From Nesterenkonia sp. LB17 (lineage in GTDB: Bacteria > Actinomycetota > Actinomycetes > Actinomycetales > Micrococcaceae), in contig NZ_JAJOYX010000001.1 of the NCBI RefSeq assembly GCF_022565915.1, positions 558,001 to 622,000 of the forward strand: DNA of 64,000 bases. Direction: 5' to 3'. Below, one piece after another: positions 18,573-27,753 of the stretch (the stretch's first letter is position 1; each line of letters begins with the position of its first letter). Made by a program: the position numbers and the translations under genes. The notes beneath the pieces were generated by a model. It searched no databases. It saw only the letters and a list, made by a program, of their open reading frames with translations, and was not told where the DNA came from.

Positions 18573-21500
18573 TCAACCCTTCACCACGACGGTGTCATTG
18601 CTACGCAAAGCTTCGAGAAGCTGCGTCCGCAGTTTCTCGATGTACCGCTCGACCTCACCCGAGCTGCTCAGACTCTCCGTTGAGACGGTGACCGTGACGG
18701 TCGTCGCCGCAGGGGTCGTGAGCCGAAGGGCCGCTTCCAGAGCGCGAGAGGCACGCTGCGGGATTGCGTCTAGTTCGGCCGTCCACCCTTGAAGAGGTCG
18801 CGCCTGCGCCGTGGCCAGTACAGCCAATGGATCGGCCAGGTTGGGCTCCGGCTCTGCAGCGAAGTGGTAGTCAGCGAGGAGCGCGGCGCGTTGCTTCGGT
18901 TCAAGCGCCTTCCACGCAGACTGCGCCTTAAGGCTTTCAGCAGCCTGCTTGCGGGTTTCCCGCAGTGTGCCCGCGGCTGAGTAGATCGCGTCGCGAAGCG
19001 CCCCGGCCAGGTCCTTGACGATTGGCGCAACGGGATCGGCATCGGCGAGCAGGTCACGGCTTGCAAGCAGTGTGTCGAGGCGGTCGCGCGCGGCCGCTGC
19101 TGTTTCCAACCCTGCGGAGGACGTGGCGAGTGAACGCGCCAGCTCCAGCGAAGGGCTCCGGCTCTTGCGCCGCCGCTCATACTCCGAAAGCTTGTCGTTG
19201 AAGCTCGTGAGCTCGTCCTTCGCGTCCAACAACGCATGAATACGGTCATTTCCCGAGCTACTGACAATGACCTGGATATTGTCTGGGAATCTGATTTCCG
19301 GAAGTGGTGCCGGTCCGCTCACGTCTTTCGTGCGTTGCACGAGCGACTTCACGGCCTGCTCAGCCGCAGAGACAAGTCCATCGTTGTTCGTGGGGAACCC
19401 AAGCATACTCAGCACCTGGCGGGCCTGGATCTTCTCTGCTGGCTTGAGAAAGGTTGCTTCCCGACGGAGTTGCACATTGCCTAGACGGGTCTGCTTGAGT
19501 ACGTCGGTCATAGCCGCGTCGCTGCCGTTGAGCGTCGCTCGGATCACACCGGTATGGAGAAGTACGCCAATCGCCGCCATGAGAGCGTCTCTCGGCCAGC
19601 CGAGCGGCTTCGACGTGACAGCCTTCTCTACGTCGCTTGCTGCGGTGCCGGCCGAACCGATATGACTGAGCACCTCCTTGACGACTTGATGCTGCTCGGG
19701 GTCGGCGTCGTATTGGACAGCCTTGAGGGCGTCTGCGGCCGATCCACTCTTGACCCTGGCGAGTACCTGCGACCAGCGATTGTCATCGGCATCGGCGAAC
19801 CTCGGGAAGAGTCGTGTCGCGGCATCCTGCGAACCAGCCTCGATTTTCTCTCGTAGTGTGACGCCGCTCGGTGCCGTCCCGCCGCCAAGAAGCACACTCG
19901 CCTTGGAGATGACATCGCTTACATGTGTATTCACCCGATCCGTCGCCCGGTCAAGGCGAGTCTGCATTGCACTTCTGGCTTGCTTGCCCTCATCATCCCG
20001 CGGAATACCCTGCTGGTCGACCACTCGCTGCGCAGCGAGCTTGTTGCGGACCGCGGACGCGAACGAGGGTGCCTGGAGCCGTGGAACGTGGACGAGGATG
20101 ATCGGAGAGTTGACGCCAAGACCGCGGGCGGCCTCATTGAACTGCTTCGCCGTGATTCCTTCGTCCCACTCTGAGCGGAGCCACACCGGGATCGCCTCGG
20201 AGTCGGGCGGGAGGGACGCATCGGCGTGCAGGGTGAGCCTGCGTGATTCCTTGGCGCGCCCCTGTTGGATTGAAGTCGGCAGCGACCGGCCTACCTCCGT
20301 AAGCAACAGCGAGTCACGCGCAGTACTCACCTCGCTGTCAGTGACCTGCGCGTGGTGCCTGCGGAACGCTTCGTCCCATTCGCGGCCTGCCTTCGTCTGA
20401 AGGCGGAACTCCTCGCCGTCCTGCTGGATGACCCCCTCCCCAGCGAGCGCGTCGAGCACGGCCGGCACCTCCTGTCGAAGCCGGTCGCCATCGTGGGTAA
20501 GGTCTTCGACGAGCAGGTCCACGAGGTGGTCCGATGAGGCGCGTACACCGATATCGCCGTGCCCTGAAGTCGGGAGGAGACCGATCAGATGGATCAGACC
20601 GAGGATGCGCCCACGCAGTGAGTTTTTTTGCCCCTGCTCATGGATCAGTGTCTGCGTCTCCTTGAGGAGTAGCCCCGCGCCGTTCAAGTCCTCGTTCTTC
20701 TGAGAATAGAGGAAATCGGCACCAACCACGGTGCCCGGTGACGCGGGGGCAACCTTGCGGTTAGCTTCGTGCACGATTCGAAGCTGGGAACGAAGTTGCC
20801 CGGCGCGGCCGGCATCGGCCTGTCGGAGCACGCTTTCCCAGAAACGACGCCGAACAGGAAGCAGTGGGTAATCCTCGGCGAGGTCCTTGTCGTCCTCAGC
20901 CGTGTGCTGAATCTTGCTACCAATGAGCTGCCGCGAAATCTGCCCCGAGACGGAAGCCAACGTGCTGTCGAGAAAGGGCTTCTTCGCGAGCTCCTTGCTC
21001 AGCAGGACACGGCGGACGACGGCATCGACATCTTGGTTCTTGAGCACAACCTTGACGGTGAAGCGGTCCTGAATCTTCTGGAGGGTCGCGTCCGCCGTCA
21101 GTTCCTGTTGGCCCGTCGCGACGAGCAAGACGCGACCGTCTAGTTCACGAGACACCGACTCAACTAGGTTCTGGACCTCCATCGCGCGGCCACCGTCGCC
21201 ACTGATGTACTGCTGGACCTCATCGAGGACGATCAACGACGGAGGAACCTGTCCGTCGCCGACGTACTCAAGAATTTTCTTGAGTAGCGCAATGGTCTCG
21301 TCAGTGGAGAACGAACGCGTGTCGGTCGGGAACTGACTGCGCAGCGCGGCGCGAACGTCTTTGGCAGATGCGGCGAACTCCGGCTCGGCGGCGAGGATGG
21401 CGTTCGCGAGTATTGTGCTGAGGTTGTACTCGTTTAGTTCCTCGATGAAGTCGCCGCCGTTATTTGTTATGTGGTCGCGCACAGCGTCAATGCGTCCGAT

Positions 21501-22028
21501 GCTCGCGAGCCACAGCGCCACTTGAGTGGGTGCTACGCGCGGGGGCAGCCCCGCCGCCCCAAGGACGATCGAGAGGAACACCGAATTGAGAGTGTCACCG
21601 CTACGGTCTAGCGCCCCCGCGGCGGCCCACGGCGGGGCGCCGTCCCGGCGGCCGAGCGTGGTCACTTCTGTCAGTTGGTCTTGTATAGCTTGCGGGATGT
21701 TGGTCAGGCCCCGCGCGGTTGCACCGTTCGGGAAGCGTGTGTCTGCCCATAGGTGCTGAAGCACACGGACCATGTGGGACTTGCCGCTGCCGTAGAAGCC
21801 AGAGACCCATACGGCCGGTTGCGTCGTCCTGTTCCGGTGGCCGGTGTACGAGTCGAGGATGCGCTGCAGGCCGTGCGCATACTCGCCCTCGCAGACAAAG
21901 CTCTCGAGCTCGTACTTTAGGACATCCCACTGGTTGGAGTCCTCCGGACGGTCAACGTTGGTGACACCGTCGTTCGGAATCTCGAAGCTGAGCGGGTGGC
22001 GGGTGAACAGGTCATTGTTGATCGTCAT
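18573..22028 (-). CDS. brxC: BREX ATPase BrxC
   Basis: BrxC (PglY-like) is the large P-loop ATPase of type 1 BREX. Over 1151 residues the N-terminus shows Walker A GFYGSGKSH (77-85) and Walker B LIVLDE (265-270) followed by VQQYI. The middle and C-terminal parts are long and helical, with a likely coiled region around 'DAKDELTSFNDKLSEYERRR'. Start ATG at 22028 overlaps the brxB stop by four bases. Length and motif spacing are typical, and no frameshift is seen. Confidence 0.95.
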   Translation of the reverse strand: MTINNDLFTRHPLSFEIPNDGVTNVDRPEDSNQWDVLKYELESFVCEGEYAHGLQRILDSYTGHRNRTTQPAVWVSGFYGSGKSHMVRVLQHLWADTRFPNGATARGLTNIPQAIQDQLTEVTTLGRRDGAPPWAAAGALDRSGDTLNSVFLSIVLGAAGLPPRVAPTQVALWLASIGRIDAVRDHITNNGGDFIEELNEYNLSTILANAILAAEPEFAASAKDVRAALRSQFPTDTRSFSTDETIALLKKILEYVGDGQVPPSLIVLDEVQQYISGDGGRAMEVQNLVESVSRELDGRVLLVATGQQELTADATLQKIQDRFTVKVVLKNQDVDAVVRRVLLSKELAKKPFLDSTLASVSGQISRQLIGSKIQHTAEDDKDLAEDYPLLPVRRRFWESVLRQADAGRAGQLRSQLRIVHEANRKVAPASPGTVVGADFLYSQKNEDLNGAGLLLKETQTLIHEQGQKNSLRGRILGLIHLIGLLPTSGHGDIGVRASSDHLVDLLVEDLTHDGDRLRQEVPAVLDALAGEGVIQQDGEEFRLQTKAGREWDEAFRRHHAQVTDSEVSTARDSLLLTEVGRSLPTSIQQGRAKESRRLTLHADASLPPDSEAIPVWLRSEWDEGITAKQFNEAARGLGVNSPIILVHVPRLQAPSFASAVRNKLAAQRVVDQQGIPRDDEGKQARSAMQTRLDRATDRVNTHVSDVISKASVLLGGGTAPSGVTLREKIEAGSQDAATRLFPRFADADDNRWSQVLARVKSGSAADALKAVQYDADPEQHQVVKEVLSHIGSAGTAASDVEKAVTSKPLGWPRDALMAAIGVLLHTGVIRATLNGSDAAMTDVLKQTRLGNVQLRREATFLKPAEKIQARQVLSMLGFPTNNDGLVSAAEQAVKSLVQRTKDVSGPAPLPEIRFPDNIQVIVSSSGNDRIHALLDAKDELTSFNDKLSEYERRRKSRSPSLELARSLATSSAGLETAAAARDRLDTLLASRDLLADADPVAPIVKDLAGALRDAIYSAAGTLRETRKQAAESLKAQSAWKALEPKQRAALLADYHFAAEPEPNLADPLAVLATAQARPLQGWTAELDAIPQRASRALEAALRLTTPAATTVTVTVSTESLSSSGEVERYIEKLRTQLLEALRSNDTVVVKG

Positions 22029-22582
22029 GTGAGGTCCTTCTGGGGATCGATGACGCGGGCTCGGTAGTTGAACCCATCGCGCGCGTCGAGCAAGCGGAAT
22101 GAATGAGTCTCAGTCTCGTGAAGCCCCGGGAAGAGCACGAGGAGGCGGCCGGTTATGGCGGAATCGACGGACTTGATCACGCTCGACGCCCGCAAGAACG
22201 GGAAGATCGAGCCGATACCCACGAGCGACACGACGGCGTCTGCGGGAGCCGTTTCGAGGACCTGGCGAATGCGTCCAACCAATGTCGTCTCGAACTGATC
22301 GAGTATCGACTGCGTGAGGTCATTCGGTTCTTCGTAGAACGCCTCCGCGTGCCGGTGAGAAGACAACCAGTGCCCAAAGTCGTCGGTGACATCGAGGACG
22401 ATCCAGTCATGATGCGCCTGGGTCGTCGCCAACCCCAGGCTAGGCAGAGAGTGCCGGATTTGCCGCTCCAGATCCGGCGGGTAGACGAGCATCCAGACGC
22501 GCTCACCACCCGAAACGTTGTCCTTCCACGTCATGGATAACTCTGCCTTGTATGCTTCGACGAGCTCGGAGGCGCGGCTCAT
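22025..22582 (-). CDS. brxB: BREX protein BrxB (DUF1788)
   Basis: A 185-residue DUF1788 protein, a small core component of type 1 BREX of unknown biochemical role. The family core is visible in 'WMLVYPPDLERQIRHSLPSL' and in 'VVSLVGIGSIFPFLRASSVI' toward the C-terminus, where related proteins have a nucleotide-binding-like strand-loop. Start and stop overlap the neighbouring brxA and brxC genes as ATGA. Confidence 0.93.
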   Translation of the reverse strand: MSRASELVEAYKAELSMTWKDNVSGGERVWMLVYPPDLERQIRHSLPSLGLATTQAHHDWIVLDVTDDFGHWLSSHRHAEAFYEEPNDLTQSILDQFETTLVGRIRQVLETAPADAVVSLVGIGSIFPFLRASSVIKSVDSAITGRLLVLFPGLHETETHSFRLLDARDGFNYRARVIDPQKDLT

Positions 22583-23334
22583 GCTTCACCGCCCAGGCTT
22601 GGGAACGACACGTCGACCACGTTGCCCGCCACGAGAAGGTCGATGAGTCCTTGGGCGTGCGCGTCGCGAAGAGCCTCCAAGGAACGGCCGGGTGCAATGC
22701 CGAGAATCTGCGACCAGGGGTTGTCAAGGACACCGAGGCCACGCCCGCCGGCTAAGTGCCCCAGGTAAGCCGCATAGGCGATGGCCGCCGGTCTGGCCTC
22801 CACGCCGGTACGTACCTTCTTGGAGCGACCAGTGAGATGGCCAATCTGGGTCCAGCAGGCACCGGTGTTGCGGCCGGTCTTCCCGAGGGTCGACTCCGAC
22901 ATCTCCTTACCGAACTGTGCGGCGACGGCAGCAGTGAGGTCTGCCGACGTCAAGCCCGAACCTTTGGGGAGGTCCGCGATGGCGGCGAAGGATGCGCGGA
23001 GCACCTCGTCGCGGACGAAAGCCAACTGTCCCGCAAGGAGTGGACGGGAACAGGGGTCGATGTCCCAGAAGTGCCGCAGTGCAGTGAACTCCGGGCGGGC
23101 GGGGTCAAGGAAGTACAACTCGCGCAGGTGGCGAAACGAACGCTGCCGACCGGCCTGGGTCGGACGGCCGAGGATATTGCCGTCGACTATCGCCTCGCGG
23201 TAGCGCTCTGCGCTTGCACTTGATGGCACATCTCGCAACAGCTCCACAAGGTGGGGAATGGCAGTCGTGTGGCTGGCGGTTGTCCGCAACGTGCCGAGGG
23301 TGAAATCGCCCTCAAAGACAGGAGAACTCGTCAT
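22579..23334 (-). CDS. brxA: BREX protein BrxA (DUF1819)
   Basis: A 251-residue DUF1819 protein. BrxA of other bacteria is a small helical DNA-binding protein and the first core gene of type 1 BREX. This copy has the family features 'RHFWDIDPCSRPLLAGQLAF' around residues 87-106 and a basic central section (TLGKTGRNTGACWTQIGHL). Its stop overlaps brxB. The HTH gene lies 127 bp upstream on the same strand, so brxA may have its own promoter in that gap or be read through from the HTH gene. Confidence 0.92.
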   Translation of the reverse strand: MTSSPVFEGDFTLGTLRTTASHTTAIPHLVELLRDVPSSASAERYREAIVDGNILGRPTQAGRQRSFRHLRELYFLDPARPEFTALRHFWDIDPCSRPLLAGQLAFVRDEVLRASFAAIADLPKGSGLTSADLTAAVAAQFGKEMSESTLGKTGRNTGACWTQIGHLTGRSKKVRTGVEARPAAIAYAAYLGHLAGGRGLGVLDNPWSQILGIAPGRSLEALRDAHAQGLIDLLVAGNVVDVSFPSLGGEA

Positions 23335-23461
23335 CTCGCGGCGTTCACCGCCTCACACACAGATAGTGGATCAATCTTCAACAGCTTCAGGACTCCCCAT
23401 GGCAACACGACCCCTGTATCCACCGTCCCGATTCCAGCAGGAGCCTTCCACATTCGAGCAC

Positions 23462-23653
23462 TCACGAATCGCCATCTCCCGTCGTTGCGCCGCCGTCGCG
23501 GACCCAGTCGTCGACTTCGCTTGCCTGGAACTTCCAAAGCCGCCCGACCTTGTGGGCAGGCATATCCTTCTCCGCAATCCAGGTGTAGATCGTGTCCTTG
23601 GTGACACCAAGGTGGGAGGCGATGTCATCGGCAGACAGCCACGGCTCAGTCAC
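23462..23653 (-). CDS. Small excisionase-family helix-turn-helix protein at the head of BREX
   Basis: A 63-residue MerR/excisionase-type (HTH_17) DNA-binding protein. The motif reads 'WLSADDIASHLGVTKDTIYT' then 'KVGRLWKFQASEVDDWV', covering nearly the whole protein. Start is a GTG at 23653 with GGAGG six bases upstream. It precedes brxA in the same direction, the position often taken by the WYL-domain regulator BrxR in other BREX loci. It may regulate the operon or be a remnant of the mobile unit that brought it; both are inference. Confidence 0.85.
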   Translation of the reverse strand: MTEPWLSADDIASHLGVTKDTIYTWIAEKDMPAHKVGRLWKFQASEVDDWVRDGGATTGDGDS

Positions 23654-23681
23654 GTAAGTCCTCCATCTCGACCCGCACAGG

Positions 23682-23703
23682 CCGATACTTCCTATGATAT
23701 CGG
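23682..23703 (-). promoter_or_regulatory. Inverted repeat upstream of the BREX leader gene
   Basis: CCGATA and TATCGG form a perfect 6-bp inverted repeat with a 10-base spacer, 29 bases before the HTH start. Read on the minus strand, the spacer and arms contain TATCAT/TATCGG, which could serve as -10 elements. The position suits a promoter-operator for BREX expression. Confidence 0.4.
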
Positions 23704-24030
23704 AGTTAAAGTGGGTTGAGTAGGCTTTTTCCGGGTTTAATCGGGCCGACCATCACATATGAGGTTGGCGCGGCACTCGTCAGGACGTCGTGCGCGCAGT
23801 GCTTTCGATGCGCTGATGGGAGCCGAACCATCTCTGGCGCCTTGAAGGATCAGCGCTGGCGCGGAGAGCTCTTCTGCGGGCCGTACCCAAGCGAGCCCAT
23901 GCTCCGCGGCGATCCGTCCCTCGCTGACAACTCCCCTGAATGATGGGGTCAACGGCGCCAAACGATCATGACCAAAGACCGGACCGGTCAAAACCACTCG
24001 GCCTCTGGCAAAACGGTGTCCATAAAATCC
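23704..24030. other. Intergenic region right of the BREX operon
   Basis: About 330 bp with no recognisable gene. A minus-strand frame (23737-24045, 102 codons) and a plus-strand frame (23716-23943, 75 codons) are open, but neither has a good ribosome-binding site or a familiar protein pattern. It may be debris from the right boundary of the BREX island. No tRNA or obvious attachment repeat was seen. Confidence 0.4.
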
Positions 24031-24066
24031 AAAGGGGCGGGCCAACGAGGTGGCCCGCCCCCCTTT
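24031..24066 (-). terminator. Rho-independent terminator of the flavin-binding stress gene
   Basis: A GC-rich stem (AAAGGGGCGGGCCA paired with TGGCCCGCCC plus CCCTTT, two-base bulge) with a six-base loop lies 17 bases after the stop at 24083. On the minus strand it runs into TTTGGATTTT, giving the U-rich tract expected of an intrinsic terminator. Confidence 0.85.
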
Positions 24067-24082
24067 GTCAGTATCGACCGAC

Positions 24083-24559
24083 TTACAGCTCCACGCGCCC
24101 CTGGTCGCCCATGTTTGGGGTCTCCGAGGAGAATGACGCCTTCGCCATCTTCACGAGTGCGGCAGCCTTGCCGGGTCCCTCCCAGTACTGGGCGGTCTCC
24201 GGGGTCACCTCGATCAGCACGGCGTTGGGATCCTCGGGGCCGCCCTCGAAGTAGGCCTTCGGGCCCAGGTCCCACAGCTGCTTCTTGCGCTCGAGGTCAT
24301 CGATGATCTGGGCGCTGCCGGCGATGGAGACCCAGGTGTGAGAGTCCACAAAGCCGAGGTTGACCTCGCCTTCACCGATGATGTCCTCGATCTTGTCCGA
24401 GTTCAGCGGGGTGAAGAACCAGAACTTGTGCTGGTCGTCGATCTCGGTGACACCCATCGGGCGGGAGACGATCCGGTGATTCTGGTCCACGGTGGTGAAC
24501 ATGCAGGTGCCGATGCTGTTCAGCTTCTTGACGAGTTCGTTCGCAGTCATGTCAGTCAT
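24083..24559 (-). CDS. Pyridoxamine-5'-phosphate-oxidase-like, general stress protein 26 type
   Basis: A 158-residue split-barrel flavoprotein-like protein. The core strand pattern 'GTCMFTTVDQNHRIVSRPM' and 'FWFFTPLNSDKIEDI' is typical of general stress protein 26 relatives, which bind FMN/FAD or F420. ATG at 24559 with AGGAGA upstream. Length matches the family. Its strong terminator and single-gene layout suggest monocistronic expression. Confidence 0.82.
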   Translation of the reverse strand: MTDMTANELVKKLNSIGTCMFTTVDQNHRIVSRPMGVTEIDDQHKFWFFTPLNSDKIEDIIGEGEVNLGFVDSHTWVSIAGSAQIIDDLERKKQLWDLGPKAYFEGGPEDPNAVLIEVTPETAQYWEGPGKAAALVKMAKASFSSETPNMGDQGRVEL

Positions 24560-24646
24560 ATCGTTCTCCTGTGTTGGGTATGAGCGTCTTGTTCGCAGTC
24601 TACGGATCAGAGGGGCTGAGTACAGCGCGTCCGCGCTGAGCCGATT

Positions 24647-27130
24647 TCAGGGTCCATTCTTTACCCGCACGCCCCGCCAGGTGGGGTGACGCAGCCGGTT
24701 GTCCCTGGTCACCCCGGAATGACGGACTTCCGCGGACAGCTTCGGGGTTACCCAGGTGGCGTCCGAGGAGTCCTCCGTGGGGACGTCATCAACTGGGGCG
24801 GTCTTGCGAGCCAGCTTCTCCAGCTGGGTACGGAGATCGGTCAGTTCCACATCGCTGAAGCCGGTGCCGACCCGCCCGGCGTAGTGGAGTTCGCCGTCGT
24901 CGTCGGTCATGCCCAGCAGCAGCGACCCGAAAGTCTTCGCGCGCCCGCCCTTGCCTTGGCGCCAGCCGATGATCACCACATCCGCGTGGCTCTCGTGCTT
25001 GAGCTTCAGCCAATCGTCGGAGCGCCGCCCGGCACGGTAGGGACTGTCGGCGCGCTTCGCCACGAGTCCCTCGATCTTGAGCTCCAGGCTGACCTCCATG
25101 GCTTCATCCAGGGAATCACCCAGGTCGCCTGGGACCTGCACGTGTTTGCCGCTCTCGGCGAGCTGCTCCAGGACCTCCCGCCGGCGCGAATACGGCTCAC
25201 CGGTGAGGTCACCGTGCTCGGCGGTGTGCAGCACGTCGAAGACCATGAAGTGCACTGGGATCTTCTTGGCCGTCTGTTCGATCTCCTTGGGCTTGCTCAG
25301 CTTGCCGCGACGCTGCAGGAGTCCGAAGTCGGGGCGGGAGCCAGAGTTCAGGGCGACGATCTCGCCGTCGACCACGGTGCCCGGCGGGACAAGATCCGCC
25401 AGTTCGCCCAGCTCGGGGAAGGTGGGGGTGAAGTCCTTGCCGTTGCGGCTGCGGATCTCCACTCGACCATCGTCGTGGACTGCGGCGATCGCCCGGTAGC
25501 CGTCCCACTTGCCCTCCAGCACCCACCCTGTGCCGCGGATGTCGGTGAGCTTGCCGGGGGAGGCGAGCATGGGGGAGGGGAGCGGGTCTGGGAAGGCTGA
25601 CTTCTTACCAGATGCGGCGGCTGACTTCTTTGACTTCTCGGGCTTCTCCGCCGACTCGACGGACGGCTTCGCAGCACCCTTTTCGGCGCCATTGCCGGCA
25701 CGTGGCTGGTCCTTGGTCATCCGGATCAGCCAGTCCTTGCCGGCCTCATCGGTCTGGACCAGGGCGTAGCGCCTAGGCACCCCGCCCAGCCCGCCGTCGG
25801 GTGCACCGGTCAGGACGAAGACCACCTTCCCGGACTTGCCCTCGCCGATCTCCCACTTCTCGATCTCCACGGTGCCGAAGTCCCAGATGGACATCTCCCC
25901 GCCGCCGTACTGGTTCTTCGGGATCGTGCCTTCGAACTCCGCGTATTCGATCGGGTGGTCCTCGGTCATCACCGCCAGCCGCTGCTGACCGCTCTTCAGC
26001 GGCGGACCCTTCGGCACCGCCCAAGAGACCAGCACCCCGTCGCGCTCGAGCCGAGTGTCATAGTGCAGCCGGGAGGCGTGATGCTCCTGGATCACGAAGA
26101 TCGGATCTCCGGTCCGGGCCGCGGGGGAATCGGCGGGCACCGGCTCCGGGGTCTTTGCGGCATCGCGCATGGACCGGTAGGTGCTCAGTGCGTCTTGGGC
26201 AGGCGGCAGGACGTCCGCGGCGTCGTCGTCGGCGGTGAAGTCTGCCAGGGGGTCAGCACCTGAGGCGATCCGCTCCATCACTTGGTGCATGTCCAGCTGG
26301 GCGAGGTCGGGATCCTCGAGTTCCTCCCAGGTGCGCGGGGCGGCCACATGCGGACCGTCGCCGGACCCGGGGCGGCCGCGCAGCGAGTAGGGGGCGATCG
26401 TGGTCTTGTTGCGGTTGTTCTGTGACCAGTCGATGAGCACCTTGCCCTGGCGCAGGGACTTCTTCATGTCGCTGACCACTTCGTCGGGATGGTCCGCCTC
26501 CAGCGCCTTGGCCAGCCCACGGGCCACCTGGGAGACCTGCTCCGAGGTGTAGCTGCCATTGAGCGCGGCGTAGAGGTGGATGCCCTTGGACCCGGAGGTG
26601 ACTGGGACCGAAGGCAGGTTCATCTCATCGAGGATCTCGCGGCACCAGCGGGCCACCTGCGCGCAATCGGCGAGGTCCGCGCCGGGACCTGGGTCCAGGT
26701 CCAGGACGAGCCGGTCGGGGTTCTGCGGTTCGCCCTTGTTGTTGAACCGCCACTGCGGGACGTGGACCTCCAGGGCGCCGACCTGCCCGAACCAGGCCAG
26801 CACGGCTTGATTGTTGGCGAGCGGGTAGGTGTTGGTGTGGTCTGAGTGCTCCAGCTCCTGCCGCGGCACCCAGTCCGGGGCGGAGTCTTCAAGGTTCTTG
26901 CGGAAGAACGGCTCATTGGGCTTGGCTTGCGTGCCGACGCCGTCGGGCCAGCGCTTGCGGGTGGCGGGGCGGTTCCTGGTGTGCGGGAGCATCGCCGGGG
27001 CCACGGTCTGCCAGTACTCGATGACCTCGGCCTTGGTGGTGCCCGAGGCGGGGAAGAAGACCTTGTCCAGATTGGAGAGCCGCAGCTTGTGACCGGCGAC
27101 CGTGACAGTCTGTTGCCGCTTGCTTGCCAT
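24647..27130 (-). CDS. ligD: ATP-dependent DNA ligase LigD (polymerase-phosphoesterase-ligase)
   Basis: LigD seals double-strand breaks with Ku in bacterial non-homologous end joining. The 827 residues run in the mycobacterial order: a primase-like polymerase domain at the N-terminus (LVLDLDPGPG acidic motif; 'VPVTSGSKGIHLYAAL'), a central 3'-phosphoesterase domain ('IQEHHASRLHYDTRLERDG'), a low-complexity Lys/Ser/Ala/Glu linker, then a ligase domain with the adenylation motif EGKWDGYR. All catalytic signatures look intact. ku is about 8 kb away at 35031 on the other strand. ATG at 27130. Confidence 0.96.
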   Translation of the reverse strand: MASKRQQTVTVAGHKLRLSNLDKVFFPASGTTKAEVIEYWQTVAPAMLPHTRNRPATRKRWPDGVGTQAKPNEPFFRKNLEDSAPDWVPRQELEHSDHTNTYPLANNQAVLAWFGQVGALEVHVPQWRFNNKGEPQNPDRLVLDLDPGPGADLADCAQVARWCREILDEMNLPSVPVTSGSKGIHLYAALNGSYTSEQVSQVARGLAKALEADHPDEVVSDMKKSLRQGKVLIDWSQNNRNKTTIAPYSLRGRPGSGDGPHVAAPRTWEELEDPDLAQLDMHQVMERIASGADPLADFTADDDAADVLPPAQDALSTYRSMRDAAKTPEPVPADSPAARTGDPIFVIQEHHASRLHYDTRLERDGVLVSWAVPKGPPLKSGQQRLAVMTEDHPIEYAEFEGTIPKNQYGGGEMSIWDFGTVEIEKWEIGEGKSGKVVFVLTGAPDGGLGGVPRRYALVQTDEAGKDWLIRMTKDQPRAGNGAEKGAAKPSVESAEKPEKSKKSAAASGKKSAFPDPLPSPMLASPGKLTDIRGTGWVLEGKWDGYRAIAAVHDDGRVEIRSRNGKDFTPTFPELGELADLVPPGTVVDGEIVALNSGSRPDFGLLQRRGKLSKPKEIEQTAKKIPVHFMVFDVLHTAEHGDLTGEPYSRRREVLEQLAESGKHVQVPGDLGDSLDEAMEVSLELKIEGLVAKRADSPYRAGRRSDDWLKLKHESHADVVIIGWRQGKGGRAKTFGSLLLGMTDDDGELHYAGRVGTGFSDVELTDLRTQLEKLARKTAPVDDVPTEDSSDATWVTPKLSAEVRHSGVTRDNRLRHPTWRGVRVKNGP

Positions 27131-27426
27131 GGGTCAACCTTGGTGGGGGAGGCTGGGCGTTGGCTGGGTGAGGCTTCGCAGTGAGGACGACCACTCGAAT
27201 TGGTCTTGACTCGCTGCCAGGTTTCTACGCAGTGGACCGCTGCGTCCTCCGTCGCCAGCAGACAGATACGGAGCAGGCGGAATGCCCACCATTCGGGCGC
27301 AATACCTCCAGCGGTCGGTATCAATAGCGTCTGCGGCGGTAGGCATCACCCCGGCTCCGATGTATTTTGTTATCGATGGAGCCACAGATCGTTGTGGTAC
27401 ATATCGATCTACGAGGAGGTCGATGG

Positions 27427-27753
27427 ATGCAGGTCAGTGAAGCGCTCAAATACGTAGCGGGACGAGTGTCCACATCCAGGGGGGCGCCGTTGCGTCCAGA
27501 CGAATTGGAAAGCGTCCGTGAGCGTCTGGTAGTTGGACGCGTGCGTGCCCTCGAAGAACTGGGTGAAGAGTCTTTTGACGTTGCCGTCAAGGAATTGGCT
27601 GCACGGCTCGCAGATTACGAGGAATCAGTCCGAAACTATGGTCAAGCAAATGAAATGCAGATCACAGAGGATGGCCGGGTTGGATTTAGTTATATTCCAA
27701 GGTTTCCCAGGCTTGGTTGGCGAGTTATATGTCCGATGTGGCCGTTCTGCTGA
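27427..27753 (+). CDS. Small soluble protein of an AT-rich two-gene insert
   Basis: A 108-residue protein beginning MQVSEALKYV, predicted to be helical and charged through residues 1-75 and ending in a hydrophobic/aromatic stretch 'LGWRVICPMWPFC'. The start at 27427 is supported by GGAGG at 27415-27419; the frame is open further upstream. It overlaps the next gene by 25 bp, so the two are probably made together. The local sequence is clearly richer in A+T than its neighbours. I do not recognise a family. Confidence 0.6.
   Translation: MQVSEALKYVAGRVSTSRGAPLRPDELESVRERLVVGRVRALEELGEESFDVAVKELAARLADYEESVRNYGQANEMQITEDGRVGFSYIPRFPRLGWRVICPMWPFC

Noticed and set aside
10983-23653. Restriction-modification or Pgl (type 2 BREX) system
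   Set aside because: A methyltransferase and ATPase are present, but BrxA, BrxB and BrxL with PglZ define type 1 BREX; no PglW kinase or restriction endonuclease is present.
23737-24045. 102-codon minus-strand frame beside the BREX operon
   Set aside because: No ribosome-binding site, runs into the terminator of the next gene, and no recognisable protein pattern; kept only as unexplained DNA.
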